DNA of 64,000 nt, taken from Collinsella aerofaciens (GTDB lineage Bacteria > Actinomycetota > Coriobacteriia > Coriobacteriales > Coriobacteriaceae). Positions 19,152 through 27,523 of the stretch are shown in pieces. Numbering within the stretch: position 1 is the stretch's first letter; the number at the start of each line of letters is the position of its first letter. Both the position numbers and the translations under genes were made by a program. The notes beneath the pieces are model-generated. The model did not search any database. It was not told the DNA's origin and saw only the letters and a list, made by a program, of their open reading frames with translations. Where the stretch lies: the NCBI GenBank assembly GCA_008668235.1, contig RQCP01000011.1, forward strand, positions 1-64,000. Reading direction: 5' to 3'.

Positions 19152-19184
19152 CAAAAAGCCCCGCCGTGCGTAGCACGGCGGGGC
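19152..19184 (-). terminator. Intrinsic terminator of the fucO-like gene
   Basis: GCCCCGCCGTGC and GCACGGCGGGGC form a 12-bp stem with a GTA-type loop. On the minus strand it is followed by TTTTTGTG, 53 bases past the stop codon. Confidence 0.88.
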
Positions 19185-19237
19185 CAGCGGCACGTCAAAA
19201 GACCATACACCTACGGGCGAAGGACCACCAAACTGGG

Positions 19238-20404
19238 CTAGGCAGCCGGGCAGATCTTCTTGAAGAGCTCGATGACGTCGTCGAGCGTTGCCTCGCGCGG
19301 GTTGCCCGGGAAGCAGGCGTCGGCCATGGCGTCCTTGGCCAGGACCTCAATCTCGTCAGCCTTCATGGCCTCGCAGACGTGCGGGATGTTCACGTCGGCG
19401 GAAAGCTGCTTGACGGCGGCGATAGCAGCATCGGCGGCCTCGTCGGTGCTCATGCCCGTGGTGTCAACGCCCATGGCGACGGCGACCTTGGCCAGGCGCT
19501 CGGCGCAAACCGGCTTGTTGAACTCCATGGCAATCGGCAGCAGCATGGCGCAAGCGACGCCGTGCGGGGTGTCGTAGTGAGCGGACAGGGTGTGAGCCAT
19601 GGCGTGGTCGATGCCCAGGCCAACGTTGGAGAAGCCCATGCCGGCGACATACTGGCCAAGAGCCATGCCCTCGCGGCCGGAGCCGGGCTGACCGGACTTG
19701 GCCTCGGCAACGGAGTCGCGCAGGTTCTCGCTGATCAGCTTAATGGCCTCAAAGTGGAACATGTCGGAGAGCTCCCAAGCGCCCTTGGTGGTGTAGCCCT
19801 CGATGGCGTGGGTCAGAGCGTCCATGCCGGTGGAGGCGGTCAGACCGGCGGGCATGGAGGCCATCATGTCGGGGTCGACGACGGCGACCTCGGGGGCATC
19901 GTTGGTGTCGACGCACACGAACTTGCGGACCTTCTCGGGGTCGGTGATGACGTAGTTGATGGTCACCTCGGCAGCGGTACCGGCGGTCGTCGGCACAGCG
20001 ATGGTGAACACGGCGTGGTTCTTAGTCGGAGCAACGCCCTCGAGGCTGCGGACATCGGCAAACTCGGGGTTGTTGATGATGATGCCGATGGCCTTAGCGG
20101 TGTCCATGGAGGAGCCGCCACCGATGGTCACGATAGCGTCAGCCTCGGCGGCCTTGAAGGCCTCGACGCCGTCCTTGACGTTCTGGATGGTGGGGTTGGG
20201 CTTGATCTCGGAGTAGAGGCTCCAAGCGATGCCGGCGGCGTCGAGCTCATCGGTCACCTTAGCGGTAACGCCAAACTTGACCAGATCGGGGTCGGAGCAG
20301 ACGAAGATCTTCTTGTAGCCGCGACGCTGGAGCTCGCCGGGGATCTCCTTGATGGCGCCGGAACCATGATAAGAGATGGTATTGAGAACGAAACGATTAG
20401 CCAT
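19238..20404 (-). CDS. fucO: Iron-containing alcohol dehydrogenase, FucO-like
   Basis: A 388-residue group III metal-dependent alcohol dehydrogenase. Start (MANRFVLN), NAD loop GGGSSMDTAKAIGIIINNPEFADVRSLEG and the block TTAGTAAEVTINYVITD follow E. coli lactaldehyde reductase FucO closely. The metal ligands appear in GMDALTHAIEG (Asp, His) and DHAMAHTLSAHYDTPHG (two His). FucO reduces lactaldehyde to 1,2-propanediol with NADH during anaerobic fucose or rhamnose use; the same enzymes also act on ethanol and glycolaldehyde. No fucose genes are nearby, so the true substrate is open. It stands alone, with a LacI-type palindrome upstream. Confidence 0.85.
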   Translation of the reverse strand: MANRFVLNTISYHGSGAIKEIPGELQRRGYKKIFVCSDPDLVKFGVTAKVTDELDAAGIAWSLYSEIKPNPTIQNVKDGVEAFKAAEADAIVTIGGGSSMDTAKAIGIIINNPEFADVRSLEGVAPTKNHAVFTIAVPTTAGTAAEVTINYVITDPEKVRKFVCVDTNDAPEVAVVDPDMMASMPAGLTASTGMDALTHAIEGYTTKGAWELSDMFHFEAIKLISENLRDSVAEAKSGQPGSGREGMALGQYVAGMGFSNVGLGIDHAMAHTLSAHYDTPHGVACAMLLPIAMEFNKPVCAERLAKVAVAMGVDTTGMSTDEAADAAIAAVKQLSADVNIPHVCEAMKADEIEVLAKDAMADACFPGNPREATLDDVIELFKKICPAA

Positions 20405-20502
20405 TGATAGCCTCCCATCGTGTGCGGAGCACCCATTACGCCCCGCGCTATAAGTCCCATCCTAACGCTTTTGAAACAAAAAACGCGTGAGAACGTCAAA
20501 AG

Positions 20503-20520
20503 TGTTAAAGCGTTTCAACA
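20503..20520. promoter_or_regulatory. LacI-type palindromic operator upstream of fucO-like gene
   Basis: TGTTAAAGCGTTTCAACA is nearly self-complementary around a central CG, the shape of LacI/GalR-family operators. It lies 99 bases upstream of the start codon. A looser partial match (AACGCTTTTGAAAC) is closer to the gene at about 20464. No LacI-family gene is in the window. Confidence 0.4.
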
Positions 20521-20569
20521 GATGATGAAAAATATTGCGGCAAAGGAACAGCCCCTTTGCCGCAATCGG

Positions 20570-21286
20570 TTACTTTCGGCAGCCCTCTTTCCAAGCCTCG
20601 GCCGCAACCTTCCAGCGTAAGCGCAAATCGCGCTCGCGGTCGATGAACATGATGGCAAACGCGACAAACAGCAGCAAGCTCGCCACGACGATGGCATGCA
20701 GGCCTATGCGCTCAATACACCAGTTGCCCAACACGGCGCCAAACACAAAGGTAAAGATCACGCCAAAGTACAGCAGGCCGTTTTCCAAAAAGCCGCGCCT
20801 GTGGGTGATGATGTAATCGTCCACGTTTTGCAGCGCGTTGCGCAAGTTGCCGATGCACATGGTCGTAGCGATGCCGTGACCGTGGATCTTGCGGAAGCTC
20901 TCGACCTGCATGCCGCAGGCAAACGAGGTGAGGCAGTTGGCGAGCAGGTTGTAACCGCCACCGGGGATAAAGCTCACGCCCAGCAAGATGACGGCTTCAA
21001 AGAACACCGTCACCTGACGCCAGTGGATCACGCTGCCAAACCGCTCGTGTACCAGATCGGCAAGCATAATACCCACGGCAAACGACACCACAGGGAAGAA
21101 GTAGCGCCCCGCAAGTGCCCAGTTGCCCTCCGAGATGCTCACGCCCACGAGCAGGATGTTGCCTGTCTGCGCGTTGGCGAAAACATGGTCGCGCCCAATG
21201 TACGAATACACATCCATAAAGCCACCGGCGAGCGCCAAGATGATGCCCAGCTCAATAGACTCCGATATCTGTTTGGCACGCTGCAT
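20570..21286 (-). CDS. YoaK/DUF1275 family membrane protein
   Basis: A 238-residue membrane protein with about six hydrophobic segments. The N-terminal block GIILALAGGFMDVYSYIGRDHVFANAQTGNI is the signature of the YoaK (DUF1275) family, and GMQVESFRKIHG...TTMCIGNLRNAL is its second conserved block. The biochemical role is unknown; transport is suspected for the family. I chose ATG 21286 because GGAGG lies 10 bases ahead; the open frame extends upstream without a better start. It is divergent from the YgiQ gene. Only 165 bases separate its stop from the fucO start region. Confidence 0.85.
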   Translation of the reverse strand: MQRAKQISESIELGIILALAGGFMDVYSYIGRDHVFANAQTGNILLVGVSISEGNWALAGRYFFPVVSFAVGIMLADLVHERFGSVIHWRQVTVFFEAVILLGVSFIPGGGYNLLANCLTSFACGMQVESFRKIHGHGIATTMCIGNLRNALQNVDDYIITHRRGFLENGLLYFGVIFTFVFGAVLGNWCIERIGLHAIVVASLLLFVAFAIMFIDRERDLRLRWKVAAEAWKEGCRK

Positions 21287-21467
21287 CGTCGTGCATCCTC
21301 CTTGTTGACGACTCTCTCGTGCGTTGGCGGAAACATAGCCGCCGTTCATACTGTAACCCATTGACAACATGGCGTGCGCGCGAGACGGCCCCTTCGACAC
21401 AGGGATACACAGTCTGGAAACAAACGACACCCGCATCGACACGCCGATCCGCCAGCTCGTGTACTCC

Positions 21468-21502
21468 ACCAGTCTTTTTAGCCCCGTCCCAAAAAGACTG
21501 GT
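21468..21502. repeat. Hairpin with conserved CCCCGTCCCA loop
   Basis: ACCAGTCTTTTT (21468-21479) and AAAAAGACTGGT (21491-21502) form a perfect 12-bp stem around AGCCCCGTCCC. The loop matches the hairpins at the dnaE end (about 413-421 and 468-477), where the stem sequence is different. It lies in the 5' leader of the YgiQ gene, about 40 bases from its start. Confidence 0.8.
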
Positions 21503-21539
21503 TACAATTACGTGCAGCATACAAACACCGGGAGGGATC

Positions 21540-23675
21540 GTGGCAAAAAAGCCTCAGCACGCTCAGAACAACCAGCGCAGTCAGCAGGGCAAACAGGGCC
21601 AGCAGCAAAAGCGCGGCGGTAAGGCCCAGAGCGGCCACACCACTCATGCCCCGGCAGCGCCTGTCCGCCCCTGGCGCCCGGGCCGCGATAAGTTCCTCCC
21701 TGTCAGCCGCGCCGACATGGATGCGCGCGGTTGGGACCAGTGCGACTTTGTCTACATCTGCGGCGACGCCTACGTGGACCACCCCAGCTTTGGCATGGCC
21801 ATTATCAGCCGCGTCCTCGACGCGCACGGCTACAAGGTGGGCATCATCTGCCAGCCCGACTGGACCGACCCCGCCAGCATCAGCGTGCTCGGCGAGCCGC
21901 GCCTGGGCTTTTTGGTCAGCGCCGGTAACATGGACTCCATGGTCAACCACTATTCGGTGACCAAGCACCGCCGCCACACCGATGCCTACACGCCCGGCGG
22001 CGAGGAAGGTCACCGCCCCAATCGTGCCGTCACGGTCTACGGCAACCTCATCCGCCAGACGTTTAAGGACGCTCCCATCATTATCGGCGGCATCGAGGCA
22101 AGCCTGCGCCGCCTGGCCCACTACGACTACTGGCAGGACAAGCTCAAGCGCTCGGTACTACTCGACTCGGGCGCCGACATCCTCATCTACGGCATGGGCG
22201 AGCACGCAATCGTCGAGATCGCCGACGCGCTCGACGCGGGACTGCCCGTCGACCAGATTACCTATATCAATGGCACCGTTTACCGCACGGGTTCGCTCGA
22301 CGAGGTCTACGACTACGACCTGCTGCCCAGCTGGGACGACCTTACCGCCGACAAGCTCAACTACGCACGCAGCTTCAATGTGCAGCAGCAGAATATGGAC
22401 CCCATCACCGGACACCGCCTGGTAGAGCCCTACCCCAACAGCGTCTATGTGGTGCAGAACCCGCCATCGGCGACGCTCACCACCGATGAGATGGACGAGG
22501 TAGCCGAGCTCCCCTACGCACGCGATTGGCATCCCGACTACGACGTGGCAGGCGGCGTGCCGGCCTTTGCCGAGATCAAGTTTTCCATTAGCTCCAACCG
22601 TGGCTGTTTTGGTGAGTGCTCATTTTGCGCCCTCACCTTCCACCAGGGGCGCGTGCTGCAGATGCGCAGCCACGACTCGATCATGCGCGAGGCCGAGCTG
22701 CTCACGCGCGATCCCGAGTTTAAGGGCTACATCAACGACGTGGGCGGACCGACGGCAAACTTTAGCCGCCCGGCCTGCGACAAGCAGCTCAAGCACGGCG
22801 TGTGCAAGAACAAGCGCTGCCTGTGGCCGAACGTGTGCAAGAACATGGTGGTCGACGAGAGCGGCTACACGCAGCTGCTACGCGACCTGCGCCAGCTGCC
22901 GGGCGTCAAGAAGGTCTTCGTGCGCAGCGGCATCCGTTTTGACTACACCATGGCCGATGCCTCGGACGAGTTTTTGCGCGAGCTGCTGGAACACCATGTC
23001 TCGGGCCAGCTGCGCGTAGCGCCCGAGCACGTGAGCGACGCGGTACTGTCCGTGATGGGCAAGCCGAGCCGCGCCGTCTACGACGCGTTCTGCCGTAAAT
23101 TTGAACGCTTGAACCGCGAATACGGACTCAAACAGTACGTAGTGCCGTATCTGATTTCGAGCCATCCCGGCTCGACCATGAAGGAAGCCGTAGACCTTGC
23201 CGAGGCCGTGCGCGACATGGGCTACATGCCCGAGCAGGTGCAGGACTTCTACCCCACCCCGTCCACCATGTCGACGTGCATGTACTACACTGGCGTGGAT
23301 CCGCGCACTATGCAGCCGATCTACGTGGCACGCGACCCGCACGAAAAGGCCATGCAGCGTGCGCTCATCCAATACCGCAAGCCCGAGAACTACAAGCTTG
23401 TGCGTGAGGCGCTGGAAAAGGCCGGCCGCCGAGATCTAATCGGCTACACCAAGCATTGCCTGATCCGTCCCGTACCGCCGCGCCCGGGCGAGACGTCTGC
23501 TGGCGGCGGACATGGGACCGGCAAGAAGGGCGGCAAGGCCCACGGTGGCGCCGCCGGCAAGGGGCCCAAGGGCAGCAAGGGCCACGGCGGCATGTCGCGT
23601 GCGCAGAACACCGCAGGCCGCAACCGCGCGGCCCAGGGACGACAGGGCGCCAACGGAGGCGGGCGTCGCAACTAG
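21540..23675 (+). CDS. YgiQ family radical SAM protein
   Basis: A 711-residue radical SAM protein of the YgiQ family (UPF0313). The [4Fe-4S] motif is SSNRGCFGECSFCALTFHQGR (Cys-x3-Cys-x2-Cys) at about residue 354. The N-terminal region resembles a B12-binding fold (FVYICGDAYVDHPSFG, then GFLVSAGNMDSMVNHY), and the C-terminal part VQDFYPTPSTMSTCMYYTG is family-specific. Substrate unknown. I chose GTG 21540 because GGGAGG lies five bases upstream; the frame remains open further back but without an RBS. Residues 1-45 (QNNQRSQQGKQGQQQKRGGK) and the last 50 (Gly, Lys, Ala rich) are low-complexity basic tails, possibly for RNA or nucleic-acid contact. Confidence 0.92.
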   Translation: MAKKPQHAQNNQRSQQGKQGQQQKRGGKAQSGHTTHAPAAPVRPWRPGRDKFLPVSRADMDARGWDQCDFVYICGDAYVDHPSFGMAIISRVLDAHGYKVGIICQPDWTDPASISVLGEPRLGFLVSAGNMDSMVNHYSVTKHRRHTDAYTPGGEEGHRPNRAVTVYGNLIRQTFKDAPIIIGGIEASLRRLAHYDYWQDKLKRSVLLDSGADILIYGMGEHAIVEIADALDAGLPVDQITYINGTVYRTGSLDEVYDYDLLPSWDDLTADKLNYARSFNVQQQNMDPITGHRLVEPYPNSVYVVQNPPSATLTTDEMDEVAELPYARDWHPDYDVAGGVPAFAEIKFSISSNRGCFGECSFCALTFHQGRVLQMRSHDSIMREAELLTRDPEFKGYINDVGGPTANFSRPACDKQLKHGVCKNKRCLWPNVCKNMVVDESGYTQLLRDLRQLPGVKKVFVRSGIRFDYTMADASDEFLRELLEHHVSGQLRVAPEHVSDAVLSVMGKPSRAVYDAFCRKFERLNREYGLKQYVVPYLISSHPGSTMKEAVDLAEAVRDMGYMPEQVQDFYPTPSTMSTCMYYTGVDPRTMQPIYVARDPHEKAMQRALIQYRKPENYKLVREALEKAGRRDLIGYTKHCLIRPVPPRPGETSAGGGHGTGKKGGKAHGGAAGKGPKGSKGHGGMSRAQNTAGRNRAAQGRQGANGGGRRN

Positions 23676-24583
23676 GGCAGCGGTGCGCTCGCTGCGTCCA
23701 TCCCACACGCGTGGCGTAGCAAGCGCATTGCCTCAACAAGGATGACGCCGGCGATAGCGACCGTAATTGCCACGTCGAACGGCGTGTTCACAAACCAGAG
23801 CAACGTCATGAGATACGACCCGGCATTAAAGGCAAAGTGCAGCAGGATCGTGTAACGGAGCTTTCCGGTGGTCACGAGCACCCAGCCAAAGATGAGGCCG
23901 GCAACACCCGCATAGCAGCCCTGCACCCAGTTCATGTGCATAAAGCCGAAGACCGCCGCCTGCAGTACGATTGCCGCGGCGACGCCCCAGGCACTCGGGG
24001 CCGCCCAGGGCACTATGGCGCCGTCTTGCGCGTTCACGCGGCGCCGACGTTTCCAGAGCGGATGGCACTGTGGATTAAACGCACGCAGTGAGAACTCAAA
24101 GATGATGCCGCGCACCAGGAGCTCTTCGCAAAATGGCGCGCCAATCACCGTGGTCAGAACGGCCAGATAGCTCGTGTCGCCCATGCCTGTTTCCTCGACG
24201 AGCTCGCTATAGTCTGCCGCGACCTCGGGCAGCAGCGACAGCACGCCGTCGCATAGATAGCTAATGACCACCTGCATGGACAGGCCGATCACGACAACGC
24301 AGACGATGCGCTTCCATGCCGCGCCTGCTCCCCCACCGAACGGGCGCTCGCCTTGCTGGCGCGCCATAAACGAGCGCGGCCACAGATAACGCCACCACAG
24401 CAGCGCCATCAAAAACGACGCCGTCTGAGCGGCAGCCTGGAACCATTGGATATCGAGATTGTCGATCGGATAGCCCGTCAGCGCCGACACGGCACCGAGA
24501 ACAGAAAACAGAACCACGCTCAGGGCTATATCGGCAGCGACAACGCCAAAACAGGCAAGCGCCCACGCTATCGCATTGAGCAT
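23672..24583 (-). CDS. CPBP family intramembrane metalloprotease
   Basis: A 303-residue integral membrane protein with about eight hydrophobic segments. The catalytic motifs of the CPBP (Abi/CAAX protease) family are present: PFCEELLVRGIIFEF (EExxxR, about 149-155), FGFMHMNW and LLHFAFNAGSY. Roles range from prenyl-protein processing to bacteriocin self-immunity; no bacteriocin gene is near. Start ATG 24583 has GAGGAGG five bases upstream; the much longer open frame upstream has no such site. Its stop overlaps the convergent YgiQ stop by four bases. A basic loop of about 20 residues (WKRRRRVNAQDGA) sits between segments. Confidence 0.88.
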   Translation of the reverse strand: MLNAIAWALACFGVVAADIALSVVLFSVLGAVSALTGYPIDNLDIQWFQAAAQTASFLMALLWWRYLWPRSFMARQQGERPFGGGAGAAWKRIVCVVVIGLSMQVVISYLCDGVLSLLPEVAADYSELVEETGMGDTSYLAVLTTVIGAPFCEELLVRGIIFEFSLRAFNPQCHPLWKRRRRVNAQDGAIVPWAAPSAWGVAAAIVLQAAVFGFMHMNWVQGCYAGVAGLIFGWVLVTTGKLRYTILLHFAFNAGSYLMTLLWFVNTPFDVAITVAIAGVILVEAMRLLRHACGMDAASAPLP

Positions 24584-24635
24584 GCCAACCTCCTCAAAAC
24601 CGTTCCCTAGTTCTACCACAACTCGGCAGAGAGCT

Positions 24636-24664
24636 GATCCCATGGGGACGGAGGAAAACGGATC
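24636..24664. repeat. Half copy, GGGGACGGAGGAAAA family
   Basis: GATCCCATGGGGACGGAGG then AAAACGGATC matches one arm of the palindrome at 13287-13375. GATCC and GGATC at its ends can pair. A second half copy is at 25034-25061, and the two flank the RelB-like gene. Confidence 0.7.
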
Positions 24665-24666
24665 AC

Positions 24667-24867
24667 TTATTGATGAGAATCGAGCGCAGTGCCAAAAGCC
24701 CCGCTCGGCGAGATGTCGAACGGAAAGGTGCCGCAGCGATTGAAGGCGGCTATGAACATGCGGATGGCGTTGGACGGCGTGGTGCCCACGAGTTGGGTTG
24801 CCGCCGCGAAGGCCGCCTTTTCCTCGGGCAAGACCTTCGCGACAACCGGGGTCATGTGTTCTGCCAT
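24667..24867 (-). CDS. RelB/DinJ-like antitoxin, no toxin partner seen
   Basis: A 66-residue protein, MAEHMTPVVAKVLPEEKAAF..., with the ribbon-helix-helix pattern of RelB/DinJ antitoxins: a short beta strand (TPVVAKVL), two helices (EEKAAFAAATQLVG and TPSNAIRMFIAAFNRCG) and the closing FPFDIS that corresponds to the LPFEI of DinJ. RBS AAGGAAG precedes ATG 24867. In complete modules a YafQ/RelE toxin follows within a few bases; here the next gene downstream is the CPBP protease and no toxin frame is visible on either strand. The unit is therefore orphaned or acts on a toxin elsewhere. Confidence 0.65.
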   Translation of the reverse strand: MAEHMTPVVAKVLPEEKAAFAAATQLVGTTPSNAIRMFIAAFNRCGTFPFDISPSGAFGTALDSHQ

Positions 24868-24980
24868 GGCGCTTCCTTTTTGAAACGACGGTGGTGCGGA
24901 TGGATGCGGGCCACGCGGCTGGGCGACGGGCTGTGAAGGCAACCCGATTGGCCCGCATCTGGAGTTTGTTCTACGGCGTT

Positions 24981-25009
24981 GGTATTACTTGGTATTCCTA
25001 AGTATTACC
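24981..25009. promoter_or_regulatory. Imperfect palindrome upstream of the RelB-like gene
   Basis: GGTATTACTT and AAGTATTACC are inverted (8 of 10 bases) around GGTATTCCT, which itself repeats the GGTATT half. Ribbon-helix-helix antitoxins autoregulate at such sites, so it is a candidate operator, 114 bases upstream of the start. Confidence 0.35.
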
Positions 25010-25033
25010 CCGCAGATAGAATACCATACCCGA

Positions 25034-25061
25034 CCCCATGGGGACGGAGAAAAAACGGATA
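25034..25061. repeat. Half copy, GGGGACGGAGGAAAA family (degenerate)
   Basis: CCCCATGGGGACGGAGAAAA then AACGGAT matches one arm of the palindrome at 13287-13375 with a changed A-run. Confidence 0.6.
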
Positions 25062-25082
25062 AATTTGTTGCTGAGCAAGTCT

Positions 25083-26462
25083 TTAGAGCGTGATGATGTC
25101 CGAGATGTTGAGGGCCCGAGCGTCAGCGGAATCGTGCGTGGCAAGCAACAGCATACGGCCGTCGAGCAAGTCGAGCACGACCTCGGCGCATGCGTCGCGC
25201 GCAGCGATGTCTAGACCGGTAAAGGGCTCGTCCAGAATCACTGCACCGCCCGGGCACAGCAGGGCTCGGGCAATCTCGACGCGACGACGCTGCCCACCCG
25301 AGAGCTCAGCCACGCGCGCATGCACATCGATCCCCGGCACCAGCAGGCGCAGCAATGCCGCGGCGCTCGAAGCATCTACACGCGCATCGGCGCACACCAG
25401 CACGTTATCCAAAGCAGAGGCGTCCTCAACCAGACGCGCATCCTGAAACACCATGGAGCACGGCGCGCACTCCCCCGCCGCCAGCGCAAGCAACGTCGAC
25501 TTGCCCACGCCCGCGGCGCCCATCACGCAGGCGCGCCCACCGGCAGACACATGAAATACCAGTCCGTCGAACGCCGGCGCCCAGGGCGCACGATCGCCCA
25601 CAGCAAGCGCAAGCTCCGCCGCAGCCCTGCCGTCAGCAGAACCGCCCGCACGCCCGTGCAAGCCGCGTCCATGCGACAGCACCGCCGCACGCCACGCCGC
25701 AGGCCCCGAAGTCCGCAGCAGCCACACCAGCACGCGCTCGCACGCCCACGATGCCGCCACGACCAACACGGTCCACGCCAGCAGGTCAGCCGTCTCGATG
25801 AGCAGCTTCGCTTGATAGATGCGCTCACCCACGGTGCCCACCGCCATGCCGATCAGCTCGGCTGCCACGCCGGCCTTCCAGCTCATGCCGATCACGGCGC
25901 GGGCGCACGAAAGCACAAACGGCAGCACCTCGCGCCAGGTATGGACGCAAAACAGGCGCCAGCCGCGCACGCCATGCAGACGGAACATCTGCTCCAGCGG
26001 TTTATCCACTTGTGCCAAGCCCTCGGCCAGCGAAAAATACACGCCCGGCAGCGCCATCAAAAAGACCGCCGCGATGCTCACGCGCGCCGACCCCAGCCAA
26101 ATGAGCAGCAGGACCACCACGCAGGCGACCGGCGTCGCCTTTACAAACGACAGTGCCGGAGCCACCAGGTGCGCAAACGCCCGCGAACGTGACGAAATCC
26201 CGGCAAGCACGCCACCACACGCCGCGGCAAGCGCCAGCCCGCCCAGTATTCGCGCGCCCGAGCCCGCCAAAATCGCCCAGGTACCGCCATCGCGCACCAG
26301 GCGCAGCAGCGCCAGGGCAACAACACCCGGCCCAGGCAAGATCAACGGCTGCGCCACCAGCGCCGCCACCAGCATCCACGCGGCAAGCCAAAAGGCGGCG
26401 ACGGCACCTGCTGCCGCCACCGCCTTCATACGCTCCGTCATTTGTCGAGCAAACGCACGCAC
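25083..26462 (-). CDS. Fused ABC transporter permease-ATPase (NitT/TauT type)
   Basis: One 459-residue chain joins an SsuC/TauC-type permease (about 1-245, six hydrophobic segments, EAA-like loop MFRLHGVRGWRLFCVHTWREVLPF) to an ABC ATPase (about 265-459). ATPase motifs: Walker A GAAGVGKST, Q-loop MVFQDARL, signature LSGGQRRR, Walker B AVILDEP, H-loop LLLATHDSA. Only about a dozen residues separate Walker A from the Q-loop; SsuB-type proteins have about 35, so part of the nucleotide-binding beta subdomain is missing. The gene starts three bases after the binding-protein gene. Import of a small organic solute is likely; the substrate is unknown. Fusion halves are usually separate genes. Confidence 0.85.
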   Translation of the reverse strand: MRAFARQMTERMKAVAAAGAVAAFWLAAWMLVAALVAQPLILPGPGVVALALLRLVRDGGTWAILAGSGARILGGLALAAACGGVLAGISSRSRAFAHLVAPALSFVKATPVACVVVLLLIWLGSARVSIAAVFLMALPGVYFSLAEGLAQVDKPLEQMFRLHGVRGWRLFCVHTWREVLPFVLSCARAVIGMSWKAGVAAELIGMAVGTVGERIYQAKLLIETADLLAWTVLVVAASWACERVLVWLLRTSGPAAWRAAVLSHGRGLHGRAGGSADGRAAAELALAVGDRAPWAPAFDGLVFHVSAGGRACVMGAAGVGKSTLLALAAGECAPCSMVFQDARLVEDASALDNVLVCADARVDASSAAALLRLLVPGIDVHARVAELSGGQRRRVEIARALLCPGGAVILDEPFTGLDIAARDACAEVVLDLLDGRMLLLATHDSADARALNISDIITL

Positions 26463-26465
26463 GGG

Positions 26466-27521
26466 CTACTCCATGTAGTAGAAATCGTCAGCCGGGAGCT
26501 TGCCACCCACGGCGCTCGCGTCCGCATCGGCCAGCACCTGCAGGTACCCACCGAGCGCCGCCTTCATATCCTTCCCCGTCTGGCGCACGAGCATGCACCC
26601 GGGAATCGCCTTTTCGGCAATCGTGGCGTTATCCACGATGCCTGCATCGACCACGGCCTGCGCCCAGTCCGCCGGCGCCGCGTTCACGGCCTTCACGCTC
26701 GCCGCATGGCAGCTCAAGAATTCCGTCACGGCCTCGGGATGCTCCTCGGCAAAGGCACGGCGCACCACGGTCACGCCCGTCAGCAAACGGGAGCCCGTGT
26801 CACCCGCCAGTTCGTCCCACACATCAGTCAGGCTCACCGGTGCCGACAGCTTGCCCTCGCTCTTGGCGATGGCAGCGGTCTTGAACGGCTCCGGCAGCAC
26901 GCCCACGGCGGACGGGTCGGCAAGCAGGGCCGACAGCACCTCGGTGGGCTCGCTCTTAAACTCGAGCGCCACCTGGCCGGTCAGGCCCGCGCGCTCCAGC
27001 AGGTAGTTCATGACGTACTCTGGCGTGGTGCCCTTGCCCGTCATGTAGACGGTGCGACCCGCCAGATCGCCAAACGAGGTCACACTCGCGTCGCCCGTCA
27101 CCACGTTCAGCACGCCCAGCGTGTTGATGTCGATGACCTGCACCGCGCCCTCGGTCTTGTTGTAGAGCACGCTCGCCACGTTGGCCGGCACCAGGGCAAT
27201 GTCGATATCGCCCTGAATGACCTTGGGCACAATCTCGTCGGCGGCGGTGTTGATCGCAAAGTCGAACTCATTGTCCGTCTCGCCATCGGCCGCCCGGTCC
27301 ATAAACTGCACCAGACCAATCGAGGTCGGCCCCTTGAGCGAGGCGACGTGCACCTCGACCGGCTCTGCAGCAGCACCGGCGCCGTCTGTGGCAGCCGAGC
27401 CCGCGGCGGACCCGGCACCGGCAGCCCCGCCGCCACAGCCCGCGAGCGCAAGCGACAGGGCGCCCGCAGCGAGCGCCGAGGCAAACCCCCGGCGCGACAT
27501 CTCAACATTAAACGCGCGCAT
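26466..27521 (-). CDS. ABC transporter substrate-binding lipoprotein (SsuA/ThiY-like)
   Basis: A protein of 351 residues with a lipoprotein signal: SRRGFASALAAGALSLALAGC, the Cys being the lipidation site; the Ser-Arg-Arg-Gly-Phe before it may allow Tat export. A low-complexity Gly/Ala linker follows, then a type 2 periplasmic-binding fold (DIDIALVPANVASVLYNK, GRTVYMTGKGTTPEYVMNYLLERAGL) as in NitT/TauT and thiamine-precursor binders. I chose ATG 27521; a GTG at 27530 would overlap the hydA stop. The binding protein precedes the fused permease-ATPase and follows hydA in one packed operon. Confidence 0.88.
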   Translation of the reverse strand: MRAFNVEMSRRGFASALAAGALSLALAGCGGGAAGAGSAAGSAATDGAGAAAEPVEVHVASLKGPTSIGLVQFMDRAADGETDNEFDFAINTAADEIVPKVIQGDIDIALVPANVASVLYNKTEGAVQVIDINTLGVLNVVTGDASVTSFGDLAGRTVYMTGKGTTPEYVMNYLLERAGLTGQVALEFKSEPTEVLSALLADPSAVGVLPEPFKTAAIAKSEGKLSAPVSLTDVWDELAGDTGSRLLTGVTVVRRAFAEEHPEAVTEFLSCHAASVKAVNAAPADWAQAVVDAGIVDNATIAEKAIPGCMLVRQTGKDMKAALGGYLQVLADADASAVGGKLPADDFYYME

Positions 27522-27523
27522 CG

